Below are positions 26,701 through 37,720 of a DNA stretch of 64,000 bases, piece after piece; position 1 is the stretch's first letter, and every line of letters starts with the position of its first letter. The stretch spans positions 4,721,501-4,785,500 of the forward strand of contig NC_088303.1 in assembly GCF_032854445.1 (NCBI RefSeq), given 5' to 3'. The position numbers and the translations under genes are program-made. This DNA is from Liolophura sinensis (Eukaryota > Mollusca > Polyplacophora > Chitonida > Chitonidae). The notes beneath the pieces are model-generated. The model saw nothing but the letters and a program-made list of their open reading frames with translations. It made no database searches and was not told the origin of the DNA.

Positions 26701-27547
26701 ATGTTGGCCGCCATTGTTTAAGCAAAATACTCTTGAGTGCGTGGTAAAACACCAATGAAATAAATAAATACTTGTGTAATTAAAGATGCCAATTGTCAAC
26801 CCGGATCGGAAACAAGACGCCATTGCGCTGAAAAACTGAATGCCCCAAGAGTTTTTACTTGGGAAGACGTTAAGCAAATATTTTTTCCAATGAATGACGT
26901 ATTGCCGTATGCTCGTGAACCTTAATTTCCCTCCTAAAGATATTCGGGCATAAACCGTGTTTTGTAGGCCAGCTGATACTTAATAACCTATTACTCAACC
27001 ATTGCAAAGAACATTGACCCATACAGCTTGTATTGGAGTCGCCATTAGATGAGAAACTTAGACTGAAACAGACCTTTTAAGGTTATTTGAGTATACATAA
27101 GCAGATGTATTCCAAATCTTTTGTGAACATGTGTCACACTTTAACCATGTCATATGCTCTACGCACTGATTTATCAAAAAGGCTTAGGAAACTGATTGGT
27201 ATTTGGTATTTTGATTGTGCCCTGTTAATGAATGATGCAAAATATCAGATTTGGTCGTTTTGTTCTTCCCTCAGGTCATCCCCCAGGGCAATGGCTGGGT
27301 GCTGCTCTTCCTAACCTTGGTCATACTGGCCGCGGTCTTCTTCCAGGTTCGTAGTAATGGGGCTGGATATTCCACTCATCGGATTCTCAAAAACAAAACG
27401 ATATTATTTTCATTTGTGACATTGCTCGTGATCTACATCACGTGTTACACGACCATTTGGTTACAAGTTTTGGACGTGAAGCGCTCCTTTCTGAGGGCTG
27501 AAGGCTCTCCAACGGAACCAAACGGCGGCAATGTCCTCAGTTCCTAA
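14604..27547 (+). CDS. HEX: Beta-hexosaminidase (GH20), 13 exons, with long N-terminal extension and C-terminal membrane segments
   Basis: This enzyme should remove terminal beta-linked GlcNAc/GalNAc from glycoconjugates or chito-oligomers. Exons: 14604-14700, 16086-17735, 18188-18300, 19226-19336, 20585-20686, 21081-21394, 21863-21949, 22523-22613, 23758-23929, 24850-24937, 25464-25568, 26084-26324, 27275-27547. All introns are GT-AG, every join keeps frame, and the total is 1,147 residues against about 530 for human HEXA. GH20 residues seen: Arg645 (DTSRHY), Asp673 (WHIVDD), His728 (DTPGHT), Asp789-Glu790 (GGDEV), Trp846 (VVWQD), Tyr889 (CWYLDL), Trp928 and Glu930 (EAALWAEY). Cysteines matching the family disulfides are present. 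The Asp-Leu after Tyr889 matches human HEXB rather than the Asn-Arg of HEXA. The start has A at -3 and begins a plausible signal peptide. Introns hold SINEs and a 29-bp minisatellite. Exon edges are read by eye; 5' UTR exons upstream are possible. Confidence 0.9.
15740..15840 (+). mobile_element. Family 1 SINE 3' fragment in hexosaminidase intron 1
   Basis: CAACCTGCGGATGATCGTGGG and GTGAAATATTCTTGAGTACG match the SINE body and tail. The central segment is deleted. A similar fragment upstream of the gene lies at about 13777-13896. Confidence 0.65.
16086..17735 (+). CDS. HEX: Hexosaminidase exon 2: Q/N/R-rich coiled-coil, poly-Gly linker and start of GH20b domain
   Basis: This 1,650-base exon has acceptor TTTCAG before 16086 and donor GTAAGT at 17736. 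Residues about 33-240 are hydrophilic and rich in Gln, Asn, Lys and Arg. Residues about 243-316 are rich in Glu, Arg, Gln and Leu (runs such as [13 protein letters not shown]) and should form a charged coiled coil. Residues about 317-372 are Gln/Pro-rich, followed by about ten glycines near 377-386. The recognisable GH20b (hexosaminidase N-terminal) domain begins near residue 478 with TPWPKP and [13 protein letters not shown], and ends by joining exon 3 as a Tyr codon that aligns with the family's YTL. Long open frames on the other strand here are shadows of the repetitive composition. About 440 residues before the GH20b domain have no counterpart in human HEXA/HEXB. Confidence 0.85.
19625..20450. 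repeat. 29-bp minisatellite in hexosaminidase intron 4
   Basis: About 28 copies of a unit made of TTGGGCCATCGCGTTCTGTA and TTGTTTGTG. It fills most of the 1.25-kb intron. Since 29 is not a multiple of three, the same Cys/Val-rich peptide appears in all three frames, a sign that it is not coding. Confidence 0.9.
21081..21394 (+). CDS. HEX: Hexosaminidase exon 6, catalytic core
   Basis: This is the largest catalytic exon (314 bases, acceptor TTTTTTCAG, donor GTAACT). It encodes the strand and loop with [10 protein letters not shown], the substrate-binding [10 protein letters not shown] and the catalytic acid pair in HLGGDEV (Asp789-Glu790). Cys743 in QCYSG and Cys795 before the final Trp match the cysteines that pair in human HEXA. 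It ends two bases into the Trp codon, completed by the first base of exon 7. The family match is strong enough to fix the frame and both borders. Confidence 0.93.
22964..23230 (+). mobile_element. Full-length tRNA-derived SINE (family 1) in hexosaminidase intron 8
   Basis: It begins GGGGCCTCCGTGGCTCC and has a tRNA-like head with an A-box-like TGGCTCCGTCGG and B-box GTTCAAGTCC. A conserved body (GCTGGCTTCC, GGTTTCCTCCCACC, GCTGGCCGCCGTCG) follows, then AAATATTCTTGAGTA and an AATAAAT tail. It is flanked by a perfect 14-base target-site duplication TTAAAACACATGTA at 22950-22963 and 23231-23244, proof of insertion as a unit. Confidence 0.9.
24036..24075. repeat. Short CTGTCGGT repeat
   Basis: Five near-perfect copies of an 8-base unit in hexosaminidase intron 9. 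Confidence 0.8.
26525..26769 (+). mobile_element. Diverged family 1 SINE in hexosaminidase intron 12
   Basis: Head, body and AATAAATAAAT tail can all be followed, with many substitutions (GCCTCCGTGGCGG head, AACCATAATGTTGGCCGCC body). It is an older insertion than the intron 8 copy. Confidence 0.75.
27275..27547 (+). CDS. HEX: Hexosaminidase exon 13: two transmembrane segments and C-terminus
   Basis: The acceptor is CCCTCAG before 27275 and the stop is TAA at 27545-27547. The 90 residues encoded (1058-1147) contain two hydrophobic stretches: about 1065-1082 ([18 protein letters not shown]) and about 1099-1120 (rich in Ile, Leu, Val, Phe and Tyr). A short basic loop separates them and a polar tail of about 25 residues follows. 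Human HEXA and HEXB end soon after the last cysteine and have no such segments. With a cleaved signal peptide the catalytic domain would be luminal or extracellular, with a hairpin anchor. Splicing from exon 12 (donor GTGAGT at 26325) keeps frame; without splicing, exon 12 would run only five codons into the intron before a stop. Confidence 0.8.
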   Translation, partial: VIPQGNGWVLLFLTLVILAAVFFQVRSNGAGYSTHRILKNKTILFSFVTLLVIYITCYTTIWLQVLDVKRSFLRAEGSPTEPNGGNVLSS

Positions 27548-29040
27548 CGCATCATTTACAGACGTATAGATGATGAAGAAAACATAGTCTCCCACAGTCC
27601 GTAGCTTGCCAAGTTGTCTCCCTAATTGTAAGGCACTCACCATGTGCCGGCTGTGAAAAAAATTGTACTGACTTGTCTTGTGCATGTGTGTGGAAAATAA
27701 GGTGGTTGTCAGATCTTGAAAGACATCGAATTAAAAAAGCACAATAAGAATTAAAAAAGCAAGCGGCATGTTTATCCGGGAAGATAACAGCGGATGTGTG
27801 TTTAAGTTGTGGTGACTTTAATTTCCCCAATCTGCGAGCTGGTTAAACCTGTTGGAAGATGTCGTCACTTGTTGGACGGCTTCTCGGAAATGGCCGAGGT
27901 CAATTGACGTTGCCGGAGAAATGACGTGCAGTGCATTGAGCAGACAAATTGAACATTTGCACTTTGTACATTGAAGATGATGTCGTTAATCATAATAATA
28001 GGGGAGTCGATATTCTGTGTCGTTGTGACGTCGACATTACCCTGCACAACAGTACGTCGAATCCTTCAAAATGGAGGTGGTACCTATTGTGTCCAGCACT
28101 CCGATGGACGAAGCGTTAGCTCACCGCTACAGTGGTCATGAAACGCCTTGCTGACTTTGTGATGACCGTAAAACTGTGTACGTGGCGTGATGGTGCGTCT
28201 CTGAAACCTCCCTTACTGCATGAGGTACATATGGACCGAGTGAATGATGATTTGCACAGAGGAAGTTTATCCAGAGTAGCCAGCGCCGTTGAACATTACA
28301 TAAAATACGGCATATAATGTCCAAAGCTACACTTGCCTTTATCAGAATTTACAAATACATGAAAACTAGTGGCTTTGTTTGATTCTAAATCTTTACTTAA
28401 TGTTATCGGTCGGCTTTTCTTGTTTTCTTTTGTTTCCTGGCGTCTATTTTCTGAGGTGATATAATTGTGAATTTTGTAAATATGTTAAAGATATGTATCT
28501 CTAAAAATACCACATGGTATGTTATAATGTGCACTATGTGCACCTGACTTATTTGTATATGCAGTGTAGCGGTAATTTTAGAAAAAAATCTTAAAAATAT
28601 ATATAGTACATGTCCTCATTGCTCTTAATTGTAGTCACATCTTTTAGTTAAATTTCTATTTGAACTTTATAAATTTGTCCTCTTAATGCCTACCCTGTTT
28701 ATAGACAATTTTAAAAGTGCCTGAAATCGAGGAAGTTACTGACAGTGTCATGTTTTTTGACACGGAGACGAATATTGAATGAGCAATAATTTATATGCAT
28801 GAGAGACTGCTGGTATTCTGGTCACGTGATCTATAGATCTCTCACCCGGTGCTTTGTTTTTGCCTAGGCGGCCTTTAGTTACATGATTGTGTTGGGAAAC
28901 AGGAATTTAATTGCACGCGGCAATCAACCTGCAGATGTATGTGGCAAAGTTTTTAGAATGTTTTATTGGGTACAGCTATTCATCCACGATCAACAAACCG
29001 TGATTAAATTGACAATCGTGTGCTTGTATTTTAATGTGTA
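27548..29040 (+). other. Hexosaminidase 3' UTR and intergenic DNA
   Basis: The first part should be the 3' UTR. No strong AATAAA lies within the first 400 bases; AATAAG occurs at about 27744. The rest is AT-rich with no gene seen. Confidence 0.45.
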
Positions 29041-29044
29041 TGCT

Positions 29045-29320
29045 TGTCCCCTTAGAGGTGTCAGGATGCTTACAATGCGTTTGGTTGTCCTGCTGGAGGT
29101 GTTAGTATGTCTGCAGTGCGTTTGGTTGTCCTGCTTAGGTGTTAGAATGTCTACAATGCGTTTGGTTGACCTGCTGGAGGTTTTAGGATGTCTACAATGC
29201 GGTTGGCTGGCCTGCCGGAGGTGTCAGGATGTCTACAATACATTTAATTGTCCTGTTGGAGGTATTCGGATGTCTACAGTGTGCATGGTTGTCCAGCTGG
29301 AGGCATGTGGGTGTTTGAAA
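29045..29320. repeat. 41-bp minisatellite
   Basis: About six copies of a unit with GGATGTCTACAATGCGTTTG and GTTGTCCTGCTGGAGGT, moderately diverged. Confidence 0.8.
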
Positions 29321-30209
29321 TGCGTATTGGTTTACTTAAATTCCCTTTAATGCTGTAAAATATGTTTGGACGCGTAATGATTGGGTTCAGTTCACACGAG
29401 CTTTTCGCAGTCACGATATTTATTCTCTGACAGCATAAAGACATCAAGCGTTTCTCGTAAGTTATTTTTTTCTGGAAGATTGATCTGAGCCTTACACTGT
29501 GTGCATGTCTGCCTTGTACAGCTCCTTGTGAGTCCAGGCAGTATTATCCCCGTAGGCAATCTCTGATCAGTCAATATTCTTCTAGAAAATTCGGACGAAT
29601 CAAAAATTTCGCTTTCTCTTCGCTTTTAGAATGGTATTAATGAATATATTCTTCATTGTATTCATATATTGCCAGATTATATAAAAAAATATCCATGTTT
29701 CCGTTGACTTTTTACATTTGGAAACATACTTTGACGAAAACTTCTGTTTATCATGTTTTACTTGTTAAAGTCACCTGATTGGAGGTGGAGTTTTGTGCAT
29801 GGGATTGGTTGTTTGCTTGTGGATTTCCATACAGCTGATGAAGTCCAGCCCGTGTCATGGTTAATGTTCCATGCTGATTGGTTTACGTCACAGCATCTTG
29901 AGTGAATGGAGAAGATGTAAGAAAGCTGAACGTATTGCGTATGTCTATATTCGTGTACAAAATGTATATTTCCGAAAAAATTATTACTATTTATTGTCCA
30001 TCTCATGTGTAGGGTGAATAAATTTGAATAAAGAATGCGACTGTATAGATGTGAAGCTGAAATTGACATATGCACCTTTGTTATGCATAATCTTGCTAAA
30101 AGGCAAACCTGCATGCACGGTTAGTAGTTCTATTGCACGGAGAAAGCCTTGCCGCGTCCAGCAATTTTATAACTAACTTAAAACGGCATTGGGATCTCAG
30201 GGGACATAC

Positions 30210-31330
30210 TGATTTTGTTACCCACTGAGAAATACTGGTTTTCTTACTATGTGAGGAATGATGGTTTCGCTACTCTGTGGGGATAATGCTGGTGTTCGTA
30301 CTCCGAGGGGGATGCTGGCTTTGCTACTCCGGAAGTGTTAGTGGGGCTGGGGGCTGGGGCTGACTTTGATACTCCGGGGGGAAATGGGGATTTTGTTACT
30401 TTGTGAGAAATACTGGTTTTGTCACTATGTGATCTGTAGGAAATGTTGCCATTGCTACTCTGACGGAAATGCTGGCTTGGTTACAAATGTATGAAGTGCT
30501 AGCTTTGTTACAAGTGTATGAAATGCTAAACTGCTGCTCCGTAGGAAATGCTAGTTTTGTCACTCTATTGGAAGTGCTGGCGTTGTTACACTGTAGGAAA
30601 TCCGGACTGCTATGTGGGAAATCCTGTTTTTTTTTTCTTTACGAAATGCTAGTTTGCTACTGTTGGTTGTACTACCCTTTAGGAAATCCTGGCTCTGCTA
30701 TCCTGTAGGAGATGCTGGCACTACTACCCTGTAAGAAATGCTGGCGCTACTACCCTGTAGGAAATGCTGGCACTACTACCCTGTAGGAAATGCTGGCACT
30801 ACTACCCTGTAGGAAATGCTGGCGCTACTACCCTGTAGGAAATGCTGGCGCTACTATCCTGTAGGAAATGCTGGCACTACTACCCTGTAGGAAATGCTGG
30901 TGCTACTATCCTGTAGGAAATGCTGGCACTACTACCCTGTAGGAAATGCTGGCACTACTACCCTGTAGGAAATGCTTGCACTACTACCCTGTAGGAAATG
31001 CTGGCACTACTACCCTGTAGAAAATGCTGGCGCTACTATCCTGTAGGAAGTGGTGGTACTTCTACCCTGTAGGAAATGCTGGCACTACTACCCTGTAGGA
31101 AGTGTTGGTACTTCTATCCTGTAGGAAATGCTGGCACTACTACCCTGTAGGAAATGCTGGCACAACTACCCTGTAGGAAATGCTGGCGCTACTATCCTGT
31201 AGGAAGTGTTGGTACTTCTATTCTGTAGCAAATGCTGGTAGTACTACCCTCTGGGAAATGCTGGCACTACTATCCTGTAGGAAGTGTTGGTACTTCTATC
31301 CTGTAGGAAATGCTGACTGTACTACAACGC
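30210..31330. repeat. 26-bp minisatellite
   Basis: The left third (30210-30700) is diverged. From about 30700 onward roughly 23 close copies of AGGAAATGCTGGCACTACTA plus CCCTGT follow, with private variants (GTGTTGGTACTTCTA) that recur as blocks. Confidence 0.9.
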
Positions 31331-31721
31331 TGGCGCTACATATACCAAATACTTAGCTTGTAACAAAGAGTAGTTTCCATTCATAAAAGTCGAGAGTATT
31401 ACTCCTAACGACTCGTGTAAAAGACAGCGGACTCCCGAACCATAGACTGTGTATATAAAATAAATGTACGTGCGAAGTTTTAGTGATTTGTTGTCTTGTT
31501 ATTTTGCCTTACACTGGTTAGACCGGTTACATTACTTCTGACAGTCTGACAGTCCTAGAGAGTTGTCAGTGTGATTAGCTGACTTCCCCTCTGAGAAGCG
31601 TAATGGGATATAGCTGCCTGGGCAGTCATATCTAAAATAAGCTAACCTATATCCATGTGTGTGGTATCGTCTTCCGACAGCCGGTGTCGACTTTACAAAC
31701 TCCCTATAAGCTTAAAAATTG

Positions 31722-31855
31722 TGGAGGTGTGTCAGCAACCTACGGATGGCCGTGGGTTTCCCCCGGTTTCCTCCCACCATAATGCTGGTCGCCGTCGTAA
31801 AAGTGAAATATTCATGAGTGCGGCGTAAAACACCAATCAAATAAATAAATAAAAA
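31722..31855 (+). mobile_element. Family 1 SINE 3' fragment
   Basis: It runs from GTCAGCAACCTACGGATGG to an AAATAAATAAA tail and lacks the tRNA head. Other headless or tail-only copies in the window: about 21430-21480, 39660-39700 (minus), 52780-52910, 55078-55130 and 60308-60400. Confidence 0.65.
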
Positions 31856-33084
31856 TTGTGGAAGTGACGTGAGATCCCGACTACAGTTTTGTGTGATCAT
31901 TTGTAATGGGTAATCGATTTGTGGAATCGGAGTTCAGAATCTTTACACGAAAGGATAGGCATTTGCGGCACCTCATGATGTGATTTCCACTTCCGGACAA
32001 AGTGTGGATATGCGTACAGCGCATGGGCGACTCCCTACACTTCCTGTGTGTCTCCATGGTCATTATTAATAAACCATAAATAGAACAATAAATAAGGGCA
32101 ACGTCAATAACGTGTTCTAAATATAATAGGGACAGAAGCAAAAAAATTGTTACGCTTGGCAGTAATTGTTACGTCACATATATTACTCTGCTAAAATGTG
32201 ACCGGATTATAGACATTTCTTACCCCTGGGGTGTGAATGTCTCTGAAGTCGAATGTAAATCCAGCGCACGTTATTAGAGAGAGTTCCGATCTTGTACAAA
32301 TACGGTACCCCCCCCCCCTCCCTCAATGCCCCACCTCTCCACTGGGTCGCTTATAGAGTTGTCATTGCCACAGATGATCGACCCCTCATCAATGGGTTTG
32401 CAGGCTCGAACCCAGCTCTCACTAGATGGGTTTCGGAAGGTCAGGAGTTTTGCCATGTATACGTGGAAGATTGAGGGTTTCAACCATAAAGCCGTCGTAT
32501 AAATGAGCAATTTTTGAATACGGCATTATTCAGCCGTCAAACAGATAAACCTAACAACTCCACTCGGCGATATGTACCCTTGTAGTCTACGTCCAGATAA
32601 AGCTCCGTTTACACAGTCTAATGTTCGTTGAAGAACATTTGTGAACACTTGTGCTCCACCAGTATGATGTGCAACAGTACGTAACCTGGGGAACTTCGTC
32701 AGTAATTTACCGCAAGGTTTCCAAAACCCATAGAACTGTTAGGCCATTCGTACAGGGCTCTTACTATGTAAACAACTAGGTGGCTGCCTATTTGTTCTAC
32801 GCGAAAAATACCACAGTTCTTTAAAACTTGAACCTGTCCTTACATTTGGTACATGCTGATTCCCTAAGCCACCCGGGAATGAGTGTAATAGTCTTCATCG
32901 GTAAGCCATCTTTTAACAGTAATCCAACCGTTTAATCTTTTGAATCGCCATGTTTTAGGAGTACGTTCTGGCTGCTAAAACGCGACTTTTCGTTGGAAAT
33001 TTAATGGGTTTTTACTTTTTAACTCGCCTGTACGAAGTAAGGAGAGGTATTGTGAGAGCTGGAAAAAGTGTCGGCGTCGGTGTC

Positions 33085-35036
33085 CGGTTAAGCCTTTTTT
33101 CAGCTTCTGTCTAATGGGCTCTCGAACATGGACTGGAAGTTTAGCTTTTTTAGCTTCCTGTGATGTGTAAAAGTACATATCGGGATGGAAGGTTAAACTT
33201 TTTTTAGCTCCTGTATAATGGGTTCCCATACACTGATTGAAGGTTAACCTTTTTATAGCTCCCTAATCAAAGGTATGGTGTGTAAATGTACATGTATATA
33301 TCCGGATGAAAGGTTAAGCTCTTTTTCTTAGCTCCTATATATTGGGTTCTCATACATGGATTGAAAGTTAAGCTTTTCCCTAGCTCCCTTGCATGCTATG
33401 TAAATGTATGTACTCGAATGAGTGGATAAGCTTTTTTGTATAAAAGGCACCTATGGAAGCATATATTTCTCCCTCAATGAAATTAGGGAGGGGGGAAATC
33501 CCCCCCCCCCCCCCACCCTTCCGATTTCATCCATGCATCTCCTCCCAAACTATGCTGCCTTCATTTTGTTGAAACTTATCACACATCTTGCCTATCATCT
33601 GAACTTTTGCTTGCTTAAGTTTATTGGCAATTGAGTAATTATTTTCATAATTACCTTCATTTAGGACTTTTCGCGAAATTGTGCTTTTCCATGTATTCAG
33701 ATTTTGTCTCTGCAACTCTTCCTAAAGTACTGAATCCATTGCCATGAAACATAGCATACATCTTTCTGTCATCTGAACCTGTGCGTGATTAATTTTAAAT
33801 TATCGTTAAGGTACCGAGGATTTTCATGTACACAGATTTTGCCACTCCTGCTAATGTATACCCCCAATTTTCCTGAAATTTGTGTATATCTTTATTATCA
33901 TCTAAGCGTCTACATGCTTAATAATGATGACTATAATTTTTCTTTTCATAGTTACCCCCATTCAGGTACATGAAGTGATAATGCTTATCATGTGTACATC
34001 TGTATGGCCAGCTCAAGACACGATTCACAATTGTGATCTTGTACTCACAGTTCTATATTCCACATGAATAATATCTGACATATGTATGACGACGTTACTC
34101 TGCTGTATTTTAGTTTAGAGGTCAGAATTTGAACGTATAACCTGACTTGTATGGTGTGTAAATGTAGATACTTGGATAGAAAGTTAAACGTATTTTAGCT
34201 CCTGTATATTGAGCTCTCATACATGGATTTGAAGCAATTGAGTTTTTAAAAATATTTAAATTCCTCCTCAAAAAAAGTTTGGGTTGGGGGTGCGGTTTGG
34301 GGAGGTGGTACACTGGAACCATCCTGTCTGTCAAGTAGACACCATTTTGTCCATGCATCTGCTCTCAAACTACTGCGCTGATTTCAATGAACCAACCATA
34401 TATTTTGCCCATCATCTGAACGTGTGCACGCTTAAGTGTGATGGCAATCAGACAATTGTTTTCATAACTAACCCATTCAGGACTTTCCCTAATGGTGCTT
34501 TCCATGTTTTCAGATTTTGTCCGTGCAACTCTTCCTGAAGTATTGATCCTATTTTCAGGGTACATAACATACGTCTTCCCTATCGTCTAAACTTGTGCAT
34601 GCTTTAATTACACGTTTAATTATAATGGGTTTCATAATTACTCTGGTTCAGTGCAATATTGTATATTCATGTAGGCCCTTCACGGATTTTGTCCATGGAA
34701 TTCCTTTCTAAAGTATTTTAAAGCACCAATTTCCCAGAAGTTTGTGTATATTTTTTATGTCATGTAAACATCTACATGCTCAATAATAACGACAGTCTGA
34801 TTATTATTTTTATTTACATAGTTACCCTTATCCAACGTAATAATGCTGTTCGTGCATACATCTAAATGGGCAAGCTCTTAGACACGTTTCATTATAGTGA
34901 TGTTGTACTCAAAGGTCTATATTTCACATGGATGATATCTGTGAATAACTGTGAATAACGTCTGACTTGTGTGTAACGATGTTATTCTACTTTATTTTGG
35001 TTTAGAGGTCAGAATTTGAACGTATCTCACCTGACC
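33085..35036. repeat. Diverged ~0.9-kb tandem duplication with ~100-bp subrepeats
   Basis: About 33180-34140 and 34141-35036 share, in order, AGCTCCTGTATATTG, CATACATGGATT, a C- or GGGGTG-rich spot, CCATGCATCT, CATCTGAAC, TTTTCATAA, CACATG and GAGGTCAGAATTTGAACGTA. The left end (33085-33410) holds three or four subrepeats of the TTAAGCTTTTT / AGCTCC / CATACATGGATTGAAAG part. No protein is seen. Confidence 0.65.
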
Positions 35037-35094
35037 TTAAACATTGTACAGTTTTACGAACCGCTCAATCAGGCGAGCTACCGGTGTTCTGTGA

Positions 35095-35300
35095 ATGTCT
35101 TGTTTTTTGTTTGTTTGTTTTTTTTTTGTTTTGTTTTGTTTTGTTTTCTCTTTTTTTTTTGTTTGTTTGTTTTTCTTTTGGCCCTCAGAGTCAAAGAACT
35201 CTAGTGACAGGATTTTATTTTGTTTTGTTTGTTTTCTCTTTTTTTGTTTGTTTGTTTTTCTTTTGACCCTCAGAGTCAAAGTACTCTAGTGACTGGATTT
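35095..35300. repeat. T/G-rich tandem pair
   Basis: Two copies of a TTTGTTTGTTT-rich stretch ending CCTCAGAGTCAAAG, then ACTCTAGTGAC. Long frames in it are low complexity. Confidence 0.75.
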
Positions 35301-36880
35301 CGTTGTCAGTAGTTTATCTTTCAAACCAGCACGTACGATGCCTTAGGTTCGAGTTTGAAATATGGCGGAATTCTCGATTAAAATTGTCAACAGCTTAACT
35401 GTTGTTAAAGTGAAAGACAGCACCTGACTAATGTTTATGTCCACTGAAAGACTACGGCTCAAAGTATCAAACGGGCAACAATTTTTTTTAAATTGTTTTC
35501 AACCAAGTAAAAGTTTAGTGAACCTTCGTCTTCACACAACTTCAACACGTCTCCATTATGAAGAGCAATGTTACGCCATGTTTACTGTAGCTCTCTAACG
35601 TCGAAGGTATTTTCCATATAATAGTCTAAGTTGTTGTGAACTTCGGCGATAAAGGCCCAACTGATAAATATAGTTTTCTCGGAAATTGGACATACCGGAA
35701 AATTTCTTCCACTGCTTGAACTGTTGATACATTAGGTCTAGGCCTACTACATCATTCACAGGGAACTCCAGCGACATTGTTTAAATAGCCAAGCTCCAGA
35801 TGTACGGCCGGGTATTCCCGGTTCAGGTCGTAGCCTCCGAAGCGGTTAAGTTGGTGATTTAACCGTTGCTAAATGTTTACAAAATTACAGTAGGATTGTT
35901 GTACAACTAGATACATGCTCTACGCTAAAACAAATTGAAATAAATCTAAGCGCCACTGAGGCTGATCTTGGCATTTGACTATTGCTGGATTTTATGCTTT
36001 AATTTTGTAGCGGTGGCTTCAAAGATGAAAGCAGTTCTGACCTAGTTGTCGCGGACGTCAGAGAAAGCACATCGGCTTGAACACGGCGTTTCTATAATTT
36101 TACTGTATTTTATAAAGGGAAAATGAAAAAAAAACATCCCATGTATGCGAGAAAGACAAAGGAGGAAAATTTAAATTCTTCAATTGTAATAAATTCTGAG
36201 GAAAAAAAATGATGCAAAGATTTAATTAATTTTAGTCGTTGTCCGTCGAGATGCCGTTTTTCTAATTACCATAAACCTTCGGCATCCCTAATGATTTTTG
36301 CACTGACTGATATTTGTTATTTAGAAACTGCTGAATAAACGCTAAAATGAAGGACAAAGGAGATGAATGTGGTTTTTAGGCTGACCGTATGCTACTGTCT
36401 GACATAATTTGTGATACCGTTGTTGAATATTACACCGGTTGTAAATCAGCTGACAGTGGTTGTCCGTAAATGATAGCGACTTGCCCCACAACACATTGTA
36501 AAATGGCCCTTCGGCTGCACGTAACTGAATCGATGTAAACGATCTCAAAATGATGCCTCATGCAGTAGTTCTGTCCTATCATAGGTCACTTCATGTGTTG
36601 AATGGGTAAAGGCCGCACAATCTGATAGCAACGTGTTTGATGAGATAAAGTTTTCATGACGGCTACCTCCACACACACCGGCCATTTGTGCAATTCTGTC
36701 ATTTTGTTCCAAATATTATTCGGTGAAATCTCATTAAAATAATAAAGTATGATACTTTTTGGTACAAGTGCGGTGGACTATATAGGGAAACCATCTACTA
36801 TACATAAGTACGAATACAGAGCACGTGCGCTGTGTAATGTAAGCTTGACTGATTGTGAATAAGTCAATAAATGCGTTCAC
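35300..36880. other. No gene seen
   Basis: AT-rich unique DNA between the T/G-rich tandem pair and the 52-base satellite; short chance frames only. Confidence 0.5.
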
Positions 36881-36884
36881 AACT

Positions 36885-37720
36885 AACCGTCGCATATAGG
36901 TGCAAGATACCGTAAAGCTTGCAACTCCTACATACGGACTATAGTGTGAAGGTGCAAGATACCGTAAAGCCTGCAATTCCTGCATGCTGACAACAGTGAG
37001 TATGTGCATAATACCGTATAGCCTTCAACTACTGCACACTGACCACGGTGTGTAGGTGCAAGATACCGTAAAGCTTGCAACTCCTACATACTGACTATAC
37101 TGTGTAGGTGTAAGATACCGTAAAACCTGTAACTGCTGCATGCTTAAACGGTGTGAATGTACAAGATACCGTAAAACTCCTACATACGGACTATAGTGTG
37201 TAGGTGCAAGATACCGTGAAGCCTGCAAATTACTGCATGCTGACAACAGTGTGTAGGTTCATAATACCGTATAGCCTTCAACTACCGCACACTGACCACG
37301 GTGTATAGGTGCAAGATACCGTAAAGCCTGCAACTGCTGCATGCTGGCAACAGTGTAAAGGTGCAAGATAATGTAAAGCTTGTAACTCCTCCATGCTGAG
37401 TACAGTGTGTAGGTGCAAGACACCGTAAAGCCTGCAACTCCTGCATGCTGACAAGAATGTTTATGTGCAAGATACCGTAAAGCCTGCAACTGCTGCATGC
37501 TGGCAACAGTGTAAAGGTGCAAGATAATGTAAAGCTTGTAACTCCTCCATGCTGAGTACAGTGTGTAGGTGCAAGACACCGTAAAGCCTGCAACTCCTGC
37601 ATGCTGACAAGAATGTTTATGTGCAAGATACCGTATAGCCTGCAACTGCTGCATGCTGGCAACAGTGTGAAGGTGCAATTGCCGTAAACCCTGCAGCTAC
37701 TACATGCAAACCATAGTGTG
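36885..37720. repeat. 52-bp satellite (first part of a three-part array)
   Basis: About 16 copies of a 52-base unit: GTGCAAGATACCGTAAAGCC, TGCAACTGCTGCATGCTGGC, AACAGTGTAAAG. At 37280-37660 the units are grouped in a three-unit, 156-base higher-order repeat. The open minus-strand frame there follows from 156 being a multiple of three. Confidence 0.88.

Noticed and set aside
28883-29350. 155-codon plus frame downstream of hexosaminidase
   Set aside because: The second half is the 41-base minisatellite read as protein; the first half has no family match.
35016-35289. Phe/Leu-rich small membrane proteins
   Set aside because: Low-complexity T/G-rich DNA gives hydrophobic frames by composition alone.
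37259-37678. 139-codon minus frame
   Set aside because: A three-unit higher-order repeat of 156 bases keeps the frame open; repetitive peptide with no family match.
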